Shown: positions 33,411-42,109, counted from the stretch's first letter. The stretch is DNA of 64,000 bases from Streptomyces sp. S.PNR 29 (GCF_030386795.1 NZ_JANUQM010000017.1:1-64000); one strand, 5' to 3'. Numbers and translations: made by a program. The notes: generated by a model not told the origin, from the letters alone.

Positions 33411-33646
33411 AAGACATCACCCGTTCACAAAAGGCCATCGTTCAGGAACCGAAAGGCCAGGCGAGTTTACGCACCGCCCCGTATGGCCGCCACATTTCCC
33501 GGACGTCTTCCCCGGACCCAACCGTCCCGGACGGTCGGACAGTTCGTTTTCCCGAACCAGAACCATAGAGTTCGCATCAATCCATGAAACTCACCTCGAA
33601 CCATGGAGTTCCAAAAACCCTGTTCTCTCCTTTTCCGGAGACACAC
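33411..33646. promoter_or_regulatory. Divergent promoter region of prephenate dehydrogenase and hmaS
   Basis: The 236-bp gap holds an inverted repeat GTTCG-TTTTCC-CGAAC at 33542-33557 and a looser GTTCG/CGAAC pair at 33570-33601. GTTCG half-sites recall StrR targets, but the perfect GTCCAA/TTGGAC pattern found elsewhere is absent. It must drive both genes. Confidence 0.4.
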
Positions 33647-34747
33647 ATGCTGGATTCATCGAAAGCAGCGGTTCCGCTGGAGGACCTCTCGATCGACCAC
33701 GTCGGGATGTATGTCACGAACCTGGAGGCGTCCGTGTCCTCCTGGGTGGACGAGTACGGCTTCACCGTGGTCGGCACGAGCGCTTCGTCGCGGCACCGCG
33801 GGGCGGCGCTGCGTCAGGGCGGTATCACCCTGGCGCTCACCCAGGCGACGTCGGACCAGCACCCGGGGGCGGGGTACGTCCTCGCACACGGGGACGGCGT
33901 CGCCGACATCGCGCTGCGCACCGCGGATGTGGAGGCGTCCTTCCGGGCTGCGGTGGACCGCGGGGCCCGGGCGGTACGGCGGCCGACGCGGCATGCGGCC
34001 GGTGATCCCGTCACGGCGGCGGTCGGCGGCTTCGGCGACGTCGTCCACACGTTCGTCCAGCGCGAACCTGATGAGGGGCCGGGTCTGCCCGCGGGCTTCT
34101 CCCCGGTGACCGGCGCGGAGCCGGCCGCCGAAGGCGACGCGGGGCTGCTCGCACTGGACCATGTGGCGGTGTGCCTGAACGCGGGCGAGCTGCGGCCGAC
34201 CGTCGACTACTACCGCACGGCCCTCGGTTTCCGGGACATCTTCCGGGAACGCATCGTCGTGGGCGCCCAGGCGATGGAGTCGACGGTCGTGCAGAGCCCG
34301 TCGGGTTCGGTGACGCTGACGCTGCTCGAGCCGGACGTGTCCGCCGCCCCCGGGCAGATAGACGAGTTCCTGAAGGGGCACCAGGGAGCGGGCGTCCAGC
34401 ACCTGGCGTTCTCCTCCCGTGACGCGGTCGCCGCCGTACGGGCCCTGTCCGCACGCGGTGTCACCTTCCTGCGTACGCCGTCCGCCTACTACGACCTGCT
34501 CGGCGAGCGCATGGGGCTGGACGCGGGGCGGCTGGCGGACCTGCGGGAGACGAACGTGCTCGCCGACGAGGACCACGACGGGCGGCTGTTCCAGATCTTC
34601 ACCGCCTCGAAGCACCCTCGGCAGACGATCTTCTACGAGGTCATCGAACGCCAGGGCGCGGCGACCTTCGGCAGCGCCAACATCAAGGCGCTGTACGAGG
34701 CCGTGGAACTGGAGCGGACGAAGCAGCGTGGATTTCCCCGGCGCTGA
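33647..34747 (+). CDS. hmaS: 4-Hydroxymandelate synthase
   Basis: A 366-residue Fe(II) dioxygenase of the 4-hydroxyphenylpyruvate dioxygenase superfamily, converting 4-hydroxyphenylpyruvate and O2 to 4-hydroxymandelate and CO2. Two vicinal-oxygen-chelate halves are seen: IDHVGMYVTNLEASVSSWVD (N-terminal) and the catalytic half with His in LLALDHVAVCLNAGEL (~168), His in GVQHLAFSSRDAV and Glu in IFYEVIERQGAATFGSAN (~334). ATG 33647 is chosen because CCGGAG lies seven bases before it. Assignment as HmaS and not catabolic HPPD rests on context: it precedes an intact hydroxymandelate oxidase and lies next to hpgT and prephenate dehydrogenase. The oxidase gene overlaps its end. Confidence 0.94.
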   Translation: MLDSSKAAVPLEDLSIDHVGMYVTNLEASVSSWVDEYGFTVVGTSASSRHRGAALRQGGITLALTQATSDQHPGAGYVLAHGDGVADIALRTADVEASFRAAVDRGARAVRRPTRHAAGDPVTAAVGGFGDVVHTFVQREPDEGPGLPAGFSPVTGAEPAAEGDAGLLALDHVAVCLNAGELRPTVDYYRTALGFRDIFRERIVVGAQAMESTVVQSPSGSVTLTLLEPDVSAAPGQIDEFLKGHQGAGVQHLAFSSRDAVAAVRALSARGVTFLRTPSAYYDLLGERMGLDAGRLADLRETNVLADEDHDGRLFQIFTASKHPRQTIFYEVIERQGAATFGSANIKALYEAVELERTKQRGFPRR

Positions 34748-35864
34748 CGTGGACGCCGCCGTATCCGGGGCGCACCGGCTGGAGGAGGCGCTCTGTCTCG
34801 CCGACGTCGAGCGGCTCGCCGCCGCCGTGCTGCCGGCGGGGGTGCGGGACTTCGTGGCCGGGGGCAGCGGCGGCGAGACGACCCTGGAGGCCAACCGGGC
34901 CGCGCTGGAGCGGGTGTTCGTCGTGCCCCGGGTGCTGCGGGACGTGGCGCGGTGCACGACGGACGCCGCGCTGCTCGGGCGGCCGGTGCGGATGCCCGTG
35001 GCGGTGGCGCCCGTCGCCTACCAGCGGCTGCTGCATCCGGAGGGGGAACTCGCCGTCGCCCGTGCGGCGAAGCGGGCGGGGGTGCCGTTCACGGTGAGCA
35101 CGTTGAGCAGCGTGCCGATCGAGCGGATCACCGCGGTGGGCGGCACGGTCTGGTTCCAGTTGTACTGGCTCCGGGAGCCGGGCCGGGCGCTGGACCTGGT
35201 CCGCAGGGCGGAGGACGCGGGGGCGGAGGCGGTGATGCTCACGGTCGACGTGCCGTGGATGGGCCGCAGACTGCGCGACCTGCGCAACCGGTTCGCCCTG
35301 CCTGACGGCGTCCGGGCCGCCCATCTCGCGGCGGCGCCGTCGACGGCGCACCGCAGACCCTCCGGGGCCGGGTCGGCGGTGGCCGCGCACACCGGCGAGA
35401 CCTTCTCCTCCGCGGTGACCTGGTCGTCCGTGGCCGAGCTGCGGGAGCACACCCGGCTTCCGTTGGTGCTGAAGGGCGTGCTGTCGCCCGAGGACGCGGT
35501 GCGGGCCGCCGAGTGCGGAGTGGACGCCGTGGTGGTCTCCAACCACGGGGGTCGGCAGCTGGACGGAGCGGTGCCCAGCATCGAGGCGCTGCCCGAGGTG
35601 GTCGCCGCCGTCGCCGGCCGCTGCGACGTCCTGCTGGACAGCGGTGTGCGCGGTGGTACGGACGTGCTGCGGGCGCTCGCCCTGGGAGCCTGCGGCGTCC
35701 TGCTGGGGCGGCCGGTGCTGTGGGGGCTGGCGGCGGGCGGCGAGGCCGGTGCGAGCCGGGTGCTGGAGCTGCTGGCCGACGAGTTGCGGGACGCCCTGGG
35801 CCTGGCGGGCTGCCCCGGCGTGGGAGCGGCCGGCGGTCTGCGCACGGTCCGGCGAGGAGCATAG
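34728..35864 (+). CDS. hmo: 4-Hydroxymandelate oxidase (FMN-dependent)
   Basis: A 378-residue alpha-hydroxy-acid oxidase that oxidises 4-hydroxymandelate to 4-hydroxyphenylglyoxylate. The full set of catalytic elements is present: RDFVAGGSGGETTLEANR at the front, VAPVAYQRLLHPEGELA, WFQLYWLREPGR (active-site Tyr), LVLKGVLSPEDAVRAAE (Lys ~246), VVSNHGGRQLDGA (His and Arg, ~271-279) and LDSGVRGGTDVLRALALGA. The start is uncertain: GTG 34728 overlaps hmaS by 20 bp; GTG 34749 is next. Coupling to hmaS and the dead oxidase domain on the HpgT fusion both argue that this is the enzyme that does the work. A hairpin terminator follows. Confidence 0.95.
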   Translation: MDFPGADVDAAVSGAHRLEEALCLADVERLAAAVLPAGVRDFVAGGSGGETTLEANRAALERVFVVPRVLRDVARCTTDAALLGRPVRMPVAVAPVAYQRLLHPEGELAVARAAKRAGVPFTVSTLSSVPIERITAVGGTVWFQLYWLREPGRALDLVRRAEDAGAEAVMLTVDVPWMGRRLRDLRNRFALPDGVRAAHLAAAPSTAHRRPSGAGSAVAAHTGETFSSAVTWSSVAELREHTRLPLVLKGVLSPEDAVRAAECGVDAVVVSNHGGRQLDGAVPSIEALPEVVAAVAGRCDVLLDSGVRGGTDVLRALALGACGVLLGRPVLWGLAAGGEAGASRVLELLADELRDALGLAGCPGVGAAGGLRTVRRGA

Positions 35865-35880
35865 AAGGTGAACGCCGAAA

Positions 35881-35908
35881 ACGGCGAGCCCCTGTCGGGG
35901 CCCGCCGT
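35881..35908. terminator. Hairpin between convergent hmo and the StrR-type regulator gene
   Basis: ACGGCGAGCCCC, TGTC, GGGGCCCGCCGT: 12-bp arms with one mismatch around a 4-base loop, placed 17 bp after hmo and 33 bp after the end of the oppositely oriented regulator gene, so it may serve both. Confidence 0.65.
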
Positions 35909-35940
35909 CACCGGTTCACCGGTTCTCCGGTGCGCCTCGC

Positions 35941-36945
35941 TCAGGCGCTCTCGGCGACCGTGCGCTGCTCCAGTCGCGTGGCGAACTCCGCCCACATGCC
36001 CGCGCATTCGCTGGCCAGGCGGGCCACGATGCCGCCGCAGTGCGGCGGTACGTTGTCGATCATCTCCTCCCAGTTCTGGGCGCTGGCCGTGTTGACCGTG
36101 AGCAGCCTCAGCAGGGTGCGGCCCGTCTCGTTGAACCGCAGGGCGGGGTCGGCCCTGAGCCGTTCCACCACCGCCGTGCGGTGCTGCACCTGGGTCCGTT
36201 CGAGCACGGTGCTGACGGTGGGGACGGCGAGGTTGCTCGTGGTCTCCTGGCGCGGGGTGCCGCCTTCGGCGTGTTTGCGGGTGCGCGGCTTCGGCAGCGG
36301 GTCCTCGCCGCGGAGCATGCGGTTGCGCACGTCGCGGGCCGTCTCCGGGGAGATGGACGCCGCGCGGGCGATCTGACGCAGCGACAGCCCGGGGTTCTCG
36401 GCGATGAGTTGCCCGGCCAGTCTGCGTCCTTCGGCGATGTTGACGGGGCGGATCCGCCCGTCCTGACCGATGCGGGCGGTCTCGGCCGCCGCGCCGTGCC
36501 GGCTCTGCCGGCGTATCGCCGCGACCGTCCCCGGAGCTATGCCGGCGACCGAGGCGATCATGCGGTCCGACCACTGCGGATGCGAGGCGATGATGCGCCG
36601 GGCCGCCAGCTTGCGCTCCGCCGTGGTCAGCGGAAGCCCGTGTGTGGTGTTGGACTCCACCGCCAGGACGAAGGCCTCGGCCTCGTCGCCGTCGAAGAAC
36701 ACCACGCTGATCTTGTCGTCGCCGCGGAGCCGCGCGGCGCTCAGCCGGTGCAGTCCGTCGATGACCCGCAGGGTCGGACGGTGCACGATGATGGGAGGCA
36801 GCGGCGTCTGTGCCGCCACGAGAGCCTCCACGTGTTCCGGATCGGCTCCGGAGACACGCGGTGAATCGCCTGTGGAAAGGGATTCGATTTCGACTTCGAC
36901 AACCAGGTTCTGATCTACCGTCCCGTGCCCAGCTTGCAATTCCAC
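35941..36945 (-). CDS. StrR-type pathway-specific activator (ParB-like N-terminus)
   Basis: A 334-residue DNA-binding regulator of the StrR/Bbr/Dbv4 family. Residues 14-110 form the ParB/sulfiredoxin-like domain (VEIESLSTGDSPRVSG, PPIIVHRPTLRVIDGLHRLSAA, AFVLAVESNTTHGLPLTTAERK); the centre holds helix-turn-helix segments SDRMIASVAGIAPGTVAAIRRQ and LSLRQIARAASISPETARDVR; the C-terminal third (NWEEMIDNVPPHCGGIVARL) is typical of glycopeptide-cluster activators. It is not a plasmid-partition protein: no parA is near. GTG 36945 has GGGGGA only two bases before it, an unusually tight spacing. Two perfect GTCCAA-N17-TTGGAC sites in the window are its expected targets, upstream of the NRPS and hpgT-dpg operons. 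Confidence 0.94.
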   Translation of the reverse strand: MELQAGHGTVDQNLVVEVEIESLSTGDSPRVSGADPEHVEALVAAQTPLPPIIVHRPTLRVIDGLHRLSAARLRGDDKISVVFFDGDEAEAFVLAVESNTTHGLPLTTAERKLAARRIIASHPQWSDRMIASVAGIAPGTVAAIRRQSRHGAAAETARIGQDGRIRPVNIAEGRRLAGQLIAENPGLSLRQIARAASISPETARDVRNRMLRGEDPLPKPRTRKHAEGGTPRQETTSNLAVPTVSTVLERTQVQHRTAVVERLRADPALRFNETGRTLLRLLTVNTASAQNWEEMIDNVPPHCGGIVARLASECAGMWAEFATRLEQRTVAESA

Positions 36946-37770
36946 TTCCCCCTATGTGAACTGATGTGCCCGGTGCCCGGGTGTGCCCTCGAACGCGCGC
37001 CACCGGCACGTCGACGGCCGCTCCGCCTCCCCATTGGCTGAAGCTGCCGGCCCCTCCGCGCCGAGGGCGCAGCAGGGCGTGCACGGGCGCACCTCGTCGT
37101 CCAGGAGGTGCGCCGGCGAGGGTGGTTGGCCTGGTCGGCGGTCGGAACCGGGATTCGACGTGCACTCCGGACACGGAGTCGCCGGGGTCTCCGACGCATT
37201 CCCGAGTGGGCCGGATGAATGCCGTACCGCCTTCGTTCCGGGCGGTGCGGTGGATGGGTGAGAAGTGGCGTGTGCAGTCGAATGCGAGAACCCAGTCCGA
37301 AGCCGGTGTTATTCACTTTCACCTGGCCTCACCGCACTACCTGCGGTGATTAGCCCTCGATGAGCAGCCACAGTAACGCAGCCGCTTTGCGGCCAGTACC
37401 CCTATCAACGGGATCACGGTGACTGGCACCCCTAGCCACCCCTATGCGCTCCCCTAGAGGGGCGGAGAGCACGGACCGGGCACCGGCCGTAGGGGGAGCC
37501 GGCGGCGTCTCAGGGGGAGGAGCGGGCACGGGTTCGGGTACCAGGGTGGCCGTGCGGAGGTCACACACTGGTCACCGGTCACACAGGGTTTTCTGACCGT
37601 CGTGTGACCGGACGTCTCGTAGAACTGTCGGGACACGGGACCGCTGCCGCGCACAAGGGGGACAAGCCGTGCACTTCCGGGGCCGAGCCCTGCGACGTCG
37701 TGCCCCGGTGCACCGGCGCGACCCCGACCGCCTGACGGCCGGGGGCGTGCCAGGACTTTCGCAACAGGCC
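36946..37770. other. 825-bp intergenic region between the two pathway regulators
   Basis: No convincing gene lies here. It contains four CCCCTA motifs at 37399, 37429, 37439 and 37451 (spacings 30, 10 and 12 bp, near helical phasing), the 16-mer GTCACACACTGGTCAC at 37560-37575 shared with the response regulator promoter, and an inverted repeat CCGGTCACAC/GTGTGACCGG at 37575-37584 and 37602-37611. This density of motifs suggests the main regulatory region of the StrR-type gene, with a long leader. Confidence 0.55.
37560..37611. promoter_or_regulatory. GTCAC repeat array, candidate response-regulator target
   Basis: GTCAC occurs at 37560, 37571 and 37579 in direct orientation, and GTGAC in inverse orientation within 37602-37611. 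The first 16 bases equal the site 85-100 bp upstream of the response regulator gene (22632-22647). Confidence 0.5.
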
Positions 37771-40713
37771 CTAACAGGACCGCATCCGGTCCCGGGTCCC
37801 GTCCTCGCCCTGTGCCGTGGTGCGTTCGGGTTGCTCCGGCTGCTCGGAGCGGTGCTCCAGCAGCTCCGCCAGGCCCGTGCGGCGCCTGACGTTGAGCTTG
37901 CGGTACACGCGGGTCAGGTGCTGCTCGACGGTGCTGACCGTGATGAACAGCTGGGCGGCGATCTGCCGGTTGGTGTGTCCACGGGCGGCGAGCGTCGCCA
38001 CGCGCAGCTCAGCGTCGCTGAGTTCGTCCACCGGCTGCGGGCGGGCTCCGTCCGTCGACGGCCACGACCGCTCATGCGTGGACGGTTGTTCGACTCCGGT
38101 GTCGGCCACCGTCCCGGACGGGGCGGGCGGCATGTCGTACGCCGGCTGCTCGACCCCGCACGCGCGCAGCAGCCGCAGCGCCGTACGGGCCAGTGTCCGG
38201 GCCGGTCCGATGTTGCCGAGTTCGCGGTGGGCCCGGGCCAGGTCGTCCATGGCGCGGGCCGCTTCGTAGCGGTGGCCGCGCTCCCTGAGGATGTCCACGG
38301 CTTCTTCGAGGAGGGCCGGCCGCTGTGTGACGGGCACGGTGGCCGCGAGGACGCGCAGGGTGACACCGCGGGCCCATGTGCGGTGCTCGCCGACCCGGTC
38401 GAGCTGGTCCTCGACGAGGGTGCGGGCGCGTCCTGTGTCGCCGAGGACGAGGCAGGCCTGGGCGGCGTCGGCGCGCCAGGGCGGACCGGCCGGCAGGTCG
38501 AGGCCCCAGCGGGTGGTCAGCCTGCCGCACTCCAGGAAGTCGTCCAGGGCCGCGTACGGCCGTCCGGCGGCGAGGTAGTAGTGGCCGCGCGCCCAGAGGT
38601 AGAGCACGCCGCCCCACGTATGGAGGGCCGCGTCGGGCAGGGGTTCGCCGAGCCGGTCGGCAGCCTCCTCCAGTCTGCCCGTGGCGGCCTCGGTGTACAG
38701 CAGCGCGCCGAGCGGTGCCGCGACGGCCACTCCCCACCCCTCGGGCGGGACCAGGGTGAGGGCGCTGCGGGCGGATTCCCGGGCGGCTTCCAGTTCGCCC
38801 AGTCTGATCTCGACCAGGGCCTTCGCCGTCGCGAACAGGGCCTGCCACATCGGTGCGCGGCGTTCCTCCGCCTCTTTCACCAGCAGGCCGCACCAGGAGA
38901 CGGCCTTGTCCAGTTCGTCGACGACGAAGAGGACCGACAGCGCGATGAGGATGACAGGGAGCGTGTGGTCGTCCAGGCGGGTGCCCTGGAGCATCTGTTC
39001 GGCCCGTGCGCTGGCGACATCGCGTTCGCGCTGTTCGCCGGGGGCCCCGTCCAGGATTCCGGCCAGCAGCCGCATGGCACGCTGTTCGACGCCCTGCGTG
39101 TGGGGCAGGCAGCGACGCAGGGCGCCGACCATGCCGGAGGGTGTGGGCCCCGAGAGTCCCGGAAAGCGGACGGCCATGCGCAGCCGTACGGCGTCGAAGC
39201 GTTCCCGGGGGCCCGGCCGGGTGTCGCCGTTGCCGGGGCCGGACGCGGGGGTGGCGCGCCGTTCGGCGGTGTCGAGCACGTCGAGCGCCTGGTCGAGCTG
39301 GCCGAACCAGAGCAGGTGCGCGATCAGCGACTCGGTGTCCCGGGGTCCCAGTTGCCCGGCGAGGGCGGCGGCGGTCAGTTCGGGCAGCTGACCGGAACCG
39401 GCGCCGGGGCCGGAGCGCCAGCCCACCCGCATGATCAGGGCCTTGATCGACAGGGCCTGCCGCTCGTCCGTGCACTTGTCGCGGGCGGCCCGCAGGCAGT
39501 CAAGGGCGAGGCCGGTCTCGTCGTCGGCCAGTGCCCGGTTGGCCGCCTCCAGCAGCGTGGGCAACGCCCAAGGGGCGTCGAAGGGTTCCGCCGCGATCAG
39601 GTGCCGGGCCAGTACGGTCGCCGACGCGCCGTGGTCGTGCAGCACCTGGGCGGCGCGGGCTTCGAGGCGGGTGCGGTGCACCGGGTCCATGCTGTGCAGG
39701 ACGGCCGACCGGACCGCTTCGTGGCGGAACCAGCCGGAGCTCAACAGCCCCGTCTCCCCCAGTGCGTCCAGACTCCGGCGCGCCAACTCCGGTGTGGTGG
39801 CGAGGACGTCGGCCTGGGTCGCGTGGGAGGCGCCGGGGCCGAGCACCGCGCGGGCCCATGCGGCGTTCCGCAAGGTGACGTCGCTGCGGTACAGGCAGGT
39901 GGTGACGGCCTGTTCGAAGGCCGGCCCGGGGAGGCGTTCGCCCGTCGGGCCGCCGTTCGCCTCGACGTCCGGCACGCTCCGCTGGCGGAGGTCGTCGAGC
40001 AGGGCCCGTACCAGCAGGGGGCTACCGCCGCTCAACCGGTGGAACTCCTCGACGAGCGGGCGCGCCCGCCACCCGTCCTGGTCGGCGGCGATCATGCGGC
40101 CGACGCCCTGGCGGGTGAGCAGGCGCAGCCGGACGTGCCGGCAGCTCGGCAGCCGGAGCAGCTCTATACGGAATCGCGGATTCTCCACCGGGAAGCTGCT
40201 GCTCTCTCCGAGCACCACCAGAATTCGGCCAGTTTCACTTCGCCGCGCCAGATACAGCAGGCATTCCAGCGAATAGGGATCGGCATGCTGTACGTCGTCC
40301 ACGCACAGTACCAGCGGAATTTCTTCCGACTTTTCCATCAGAATGCCGCAAATTCCGGTGAGATCATTCACCACGGACGCGGGCAGCGCCCCCGCCCCCG
40401 GGTCCTGCGGGCCGGCTGCCGCGCCCCAGTCGTTGCGTCCGACGGCGACCTCCGCGCGGGCGCCCGGCACCGCGCAGCCCAGCAGCAGCTGCTCGATCAC
40501 GCCCAGCGGCAGAGAACGCTCGGCATCTGACGCTGTGGCCTGCACAAACAGCACCTTCGCGGATGCGGCGCGCGCGCCGAGCTCACGCAGCAGCGCCGTC
40601 TTGCCGGTGGCCGCCGCGCCGCTCAGCAGCACCACTCCGCCGCGCCCGGCCGCACACGCCTCAAGCGTGTCGTTCATTATCGATAACGCGGTGCCCCGCT
40701 CCACCAGTTCCAT
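37771..40713 (-). CDS. LAL-type LuxR transcriptional regulator with TTA codon
   Basis: A 980-residue regulator. The AAA-type ATPase at the front has Walker A SGAAATGKTALL (residues 31-42) and Walker B IPLVLCVDDVQHADP; a long helical TPR-like middle (400-880) is rich in ALxxA patterns; the C-terminal LuxR helix-turn-helix is ELSDAELRVATLAARGHTNRQ ... FITVSTVEQHLTRVYRKLNV (about 900-955). Codon 10 is TTA (complement 40684-40686), read only by the bldA tRNA, so full expression should wait for developmental onset. The gene lies at the right edge of the cluster and probably sits at the top of its regulatory cascade. ATG 40713 has GGGGGAA upstream. Confidence 0.95.
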   Translation of the reverse strand: MELVERGTALSIMNDTLEACAAGRGGVVLLSGAAATGKTALLRELGARAASAKVLFVQATASDAERSLPLGVIEQLLLGCAVPGARAEVAVGRNDWGAAAGPQDPGAGALPASVVNDLTGICGILMEKSEEIPLVLCVDDVQHADPYSLECLLYLARRSETGRILVVLGESSSFPVENPRFRIELLRLPSCRHVRLRLLTRQGVGRMIAADQDGWRARPLVEEFHRLSGGSPLLVRALLDDLRQRSVPDVEANGGPTGERLPGPAFEQAVTTCLYRSDVTLRNAAWARAVLGPGASHATQADVLATTPELARRSLDALGETGLLSSGWFRHEAVRSAVLHSMDPVHRTRLEARAAQVLHDHGASATVLARHLIAAEPFDAPWALPTLLEAANRALADDETGLALDCLRAARDKCTDERQALSIKALIMRVGWRSGPGAGSGQLPELTAAALAGQLGPRDTESLIAHLLWFGQLDQALDVLDTAERRATPASGPGNGDTRPGPRERFDAVRLRMAVRFPGLSGPTPSGMVGALRRCLPHTQGVEQRAMRLLAGILDGAPGEQRERDVASARAEQMLQGTRLDDHTLPVILIALSVLFVVDELDKAVSWCGLLVKEAEERRAPMWQALFATAKALVEIRLGELEAARESARSALTLVPPEGWGVAVAAPLGALLYTEAATGRLEEAADRLGEPLPDAALHTWGGVLYLWARGHYYLAAGRPYAALDDFLECGRLTTRWGLDLPAGPPWRADAAQACLVLGDTGRARTLVEDQLDRVGEHRTWARGVTLRVLAATVPVTQRPALLEEAVDILRERGHRYEAARAMDDLARAHRELGNIGPARTLARTALRLLRACGVEQPAYDMPPAPSGTVADTGVEQPSTHERSWPSTDGARPQPVDELSDAELRVATLAARGHTNRQIAAQLFITVSTVEQHLTRVYRKLNVRRRTGLAELLEHRSEQPEQPERTTAQGEDGTRDRMRSC
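40684..40686 (-). promoter_or_regulatory. TTA (bldA-dependent) leucine codon, codon 10 of the LAL regulator
   Basis: The reading ACC-GCG-TTA-TCG-ATA-ATG encodes T-A-L-S-I-M near the N-terminus. TTA is the rarest codon in Streptomyces and marks genes under bldA translational control. The position is early, as is usual for regulatory TTA codons. Confidence 0.9.
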
Positions 40714-40933
40714 GAGTCAGTTCCCCCGTATCCTGACCATGCGTTCCCTTCAGCAAATCTCACTAAAGAGCCGACAATGATCGTTCCACTCTGACTTGTC
40801 CCACCCGGCCCAATTCTGCCACACCAGAAAAATGCGCGCCATCGATACGAGACGTCCGGTCTTGTTGAATTGCGCCGCGATATGCGACTGAATCGGACTG
40901 GAGTGATCCGTGCGACGGATGTCCCGGATTCGA

Positions 40934-41500
40934 TCAGTGGACGGTGCGCATGTGAAGGTGCCCGTCCAGGGGGAACGCGGGCGGCGAAGCGGGCAGGAGC
41001 GCGCTGAAGGCGTATCCGGTCTTCTCCGCGACGCGGCAGGACGCCACGTTGTCGATCTGGTGCAGAAGGTCGAGGCGCGTCAGTCCGCCGTCGCCGAAGG
41101 TGGCGAAGGCCCAGTCCGTCACCGCCCGCAACGCCCGGGGGGCGACTGCCCGCCCGCGTGCGTGCGCCGCGGTCCAGTAGCCGACCTCGGCCGCCGGCGC
41201 ACCGGGGCTGACGTTCTTGAGGACCGCGTTGCCTACGACCTGCCCGTCCCCGGCTTCGCCGACGGGTTCGACGACCGCGAACGCGAACCGGTCCCCCCGC
41301 TGCCATCCCCGTCGCTGCTCCTCCAGCCACCGCTCCGCGCCCCCCATGCCGTCGACGCCGGCGCTCGCCCAGCGGCGCAGTGCCCCGTCCCGGTACAACT
41401 CGGCCAGAACGGACGCGTCCGACGGTCTCCAGGGACGCAGAAGGAGAGCGGGAGCGCCCGGAGCGGCTTCCGTCTCCAGCAGCAATGCGGTCATGTCCAT
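40934..41500 (-). CDS. GNAT-family N-acetyltransferase (RimJ-like)
   Basis: A 188-residue acetyltransferase: LLLRPWRPSDASVLAELYRD at the start, GNAVLKNVSPGAPAAEVGYWTA in the middle, the acetyl-CoA loop region ARGRAVAPRALRAVTDWAF (a diverged Q/RxxGxG motif) and the end strand LTRLDLLHQIDNVASCRVAEKTGY typical of the RimJ/L subfamily that acetylates protein N-termini or small molecules. The start is ATG 41500, with a second ATG two codons on. It stands alone between the LAL regulator and the DUF779 gene, where the biosynthetic region seems to end; there is no evidence that it modifies the peptide. Confidence 0.88.
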   Translation of the reverse strand: MDMTALLLETEAAPGAPALLLRPWRPSDASVLAELYRDGALRRWASAGVDGMGGAERWLEEQRRGWQRGDRFAFAVVEPVGEAGDGQVVGNAVLKNVSPGAPAAEVGYWTAAHARGRAVAPRALRAVTDWAFATFGDGGLTRLDLLHQIDNVASCRVAEKTGYAFSALLPASPPAFPLDGHLHMRTVH

Positions 41501-41725
41501 GCACAGAGCGTAGACGGCCGGGGGAACAAACCCGCCCGGAATGCCGGAGGGACCACACGTGCCGGTTACAAATCGCTCAAGCTCTGGAAGCGGGGCGGTG
41601 AGCAGGCGACGATGTAGACCTCCACCGTGCAACTTCCACCGCGTCACCCTGCTGCCGCGCGACAGCACGGGCAACGGCTGAGTACGCAACCCTCTCGCAA
41701 CCTCCCGTGTGCTGTCCTGGTCGGC

Positions 41726-42109
41726 ATGGACGAGGACACCCCGCACGTCGGTCCCGAGGAGATCCCGCGCGTCGCACTCACCCCCGCGGCCGCCGGCCTG
41801 CTGCGCCGGCTGTGCGCCGCACACGGCCCGCTGATGTTCCACCAGTCCGGCGGGTGCTGCGACGGCAGCGCCCCCATGTGCTATCCCGCGGGCGAGTTCC
41901 GTACGGGCGAGTCGGACGTGCTGCTCGCGGAACTGGACGTCGAGGGAGTGGCGGAGCCGGTGCCGTTCTGGATCTCGCGGAGCCAGTACGCGGTGTGGAG
42001 CCACACCCGGCTGATCGTGGACGTGGTCGAGGGCCGGGGCAGCGGTTTCTCGCTGGAGGCACCCGAGGGGGTGCGCTTTCTCATCCGTTCTCGCGTAGTC
42101 GGCGCCTGA
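41726..42109 (+). CDS. DUF779 family protein
   Basis: A 127-residue protein with the DUF779 pattern: LMFHQSGGCCDGSAPMCYP (paired cysteines), GEFRTGESDVLLAELDVEG, VPFWISRSQYAVWSHTRLIVDVV and FSLEAPEGVRFLIRS. Members are often found beside acetaldehyde dehydrogenase genes and are presumed metal- or redox-related because of the conserved Cys residues; no function is established. ATG 41726 (MDEDTPHVG) is chosen, since the sequence upstream in frame is not family-like. It is isolated here, without its usual dehydrogenase partner adjacent. Confidence 0.88.
   Translation: MDEDTPHVGPEEIPRVALTPAAAGLLRRLCAAHGPLMFHQSGGCCDGSAPMCYPAGEFRTGESDVLLAELDVEGVAEPVPFWISRSQYAVWSHTRLIVDVVEGRGSGFSLEAPEGVRFLIRSRVVGA

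Noticed and set aside
33647..34747. Catabolic 4-hydroxyphenylpyruvate dioxygenase (HPPD)
   Set aside because: The overlapping hydroxymandelate oxidase gene and adjacent hpgT and prephenate dehydrogenase point to hydroxymandelate synthase; there is no homogentisate pathway gene nearby.
35941..36945. ParB-like domain taken as a plasmid partition gene
   Set aside because: No parA or parS nearby, and the C-terminal part and context match StrR-type pathway activators.
36966..37349. Possible plus-strand gene between the regulators
   Set aside because: No ribosome binding site, poor codon bias and no recognisable protein; better explained as regulatory DNA.
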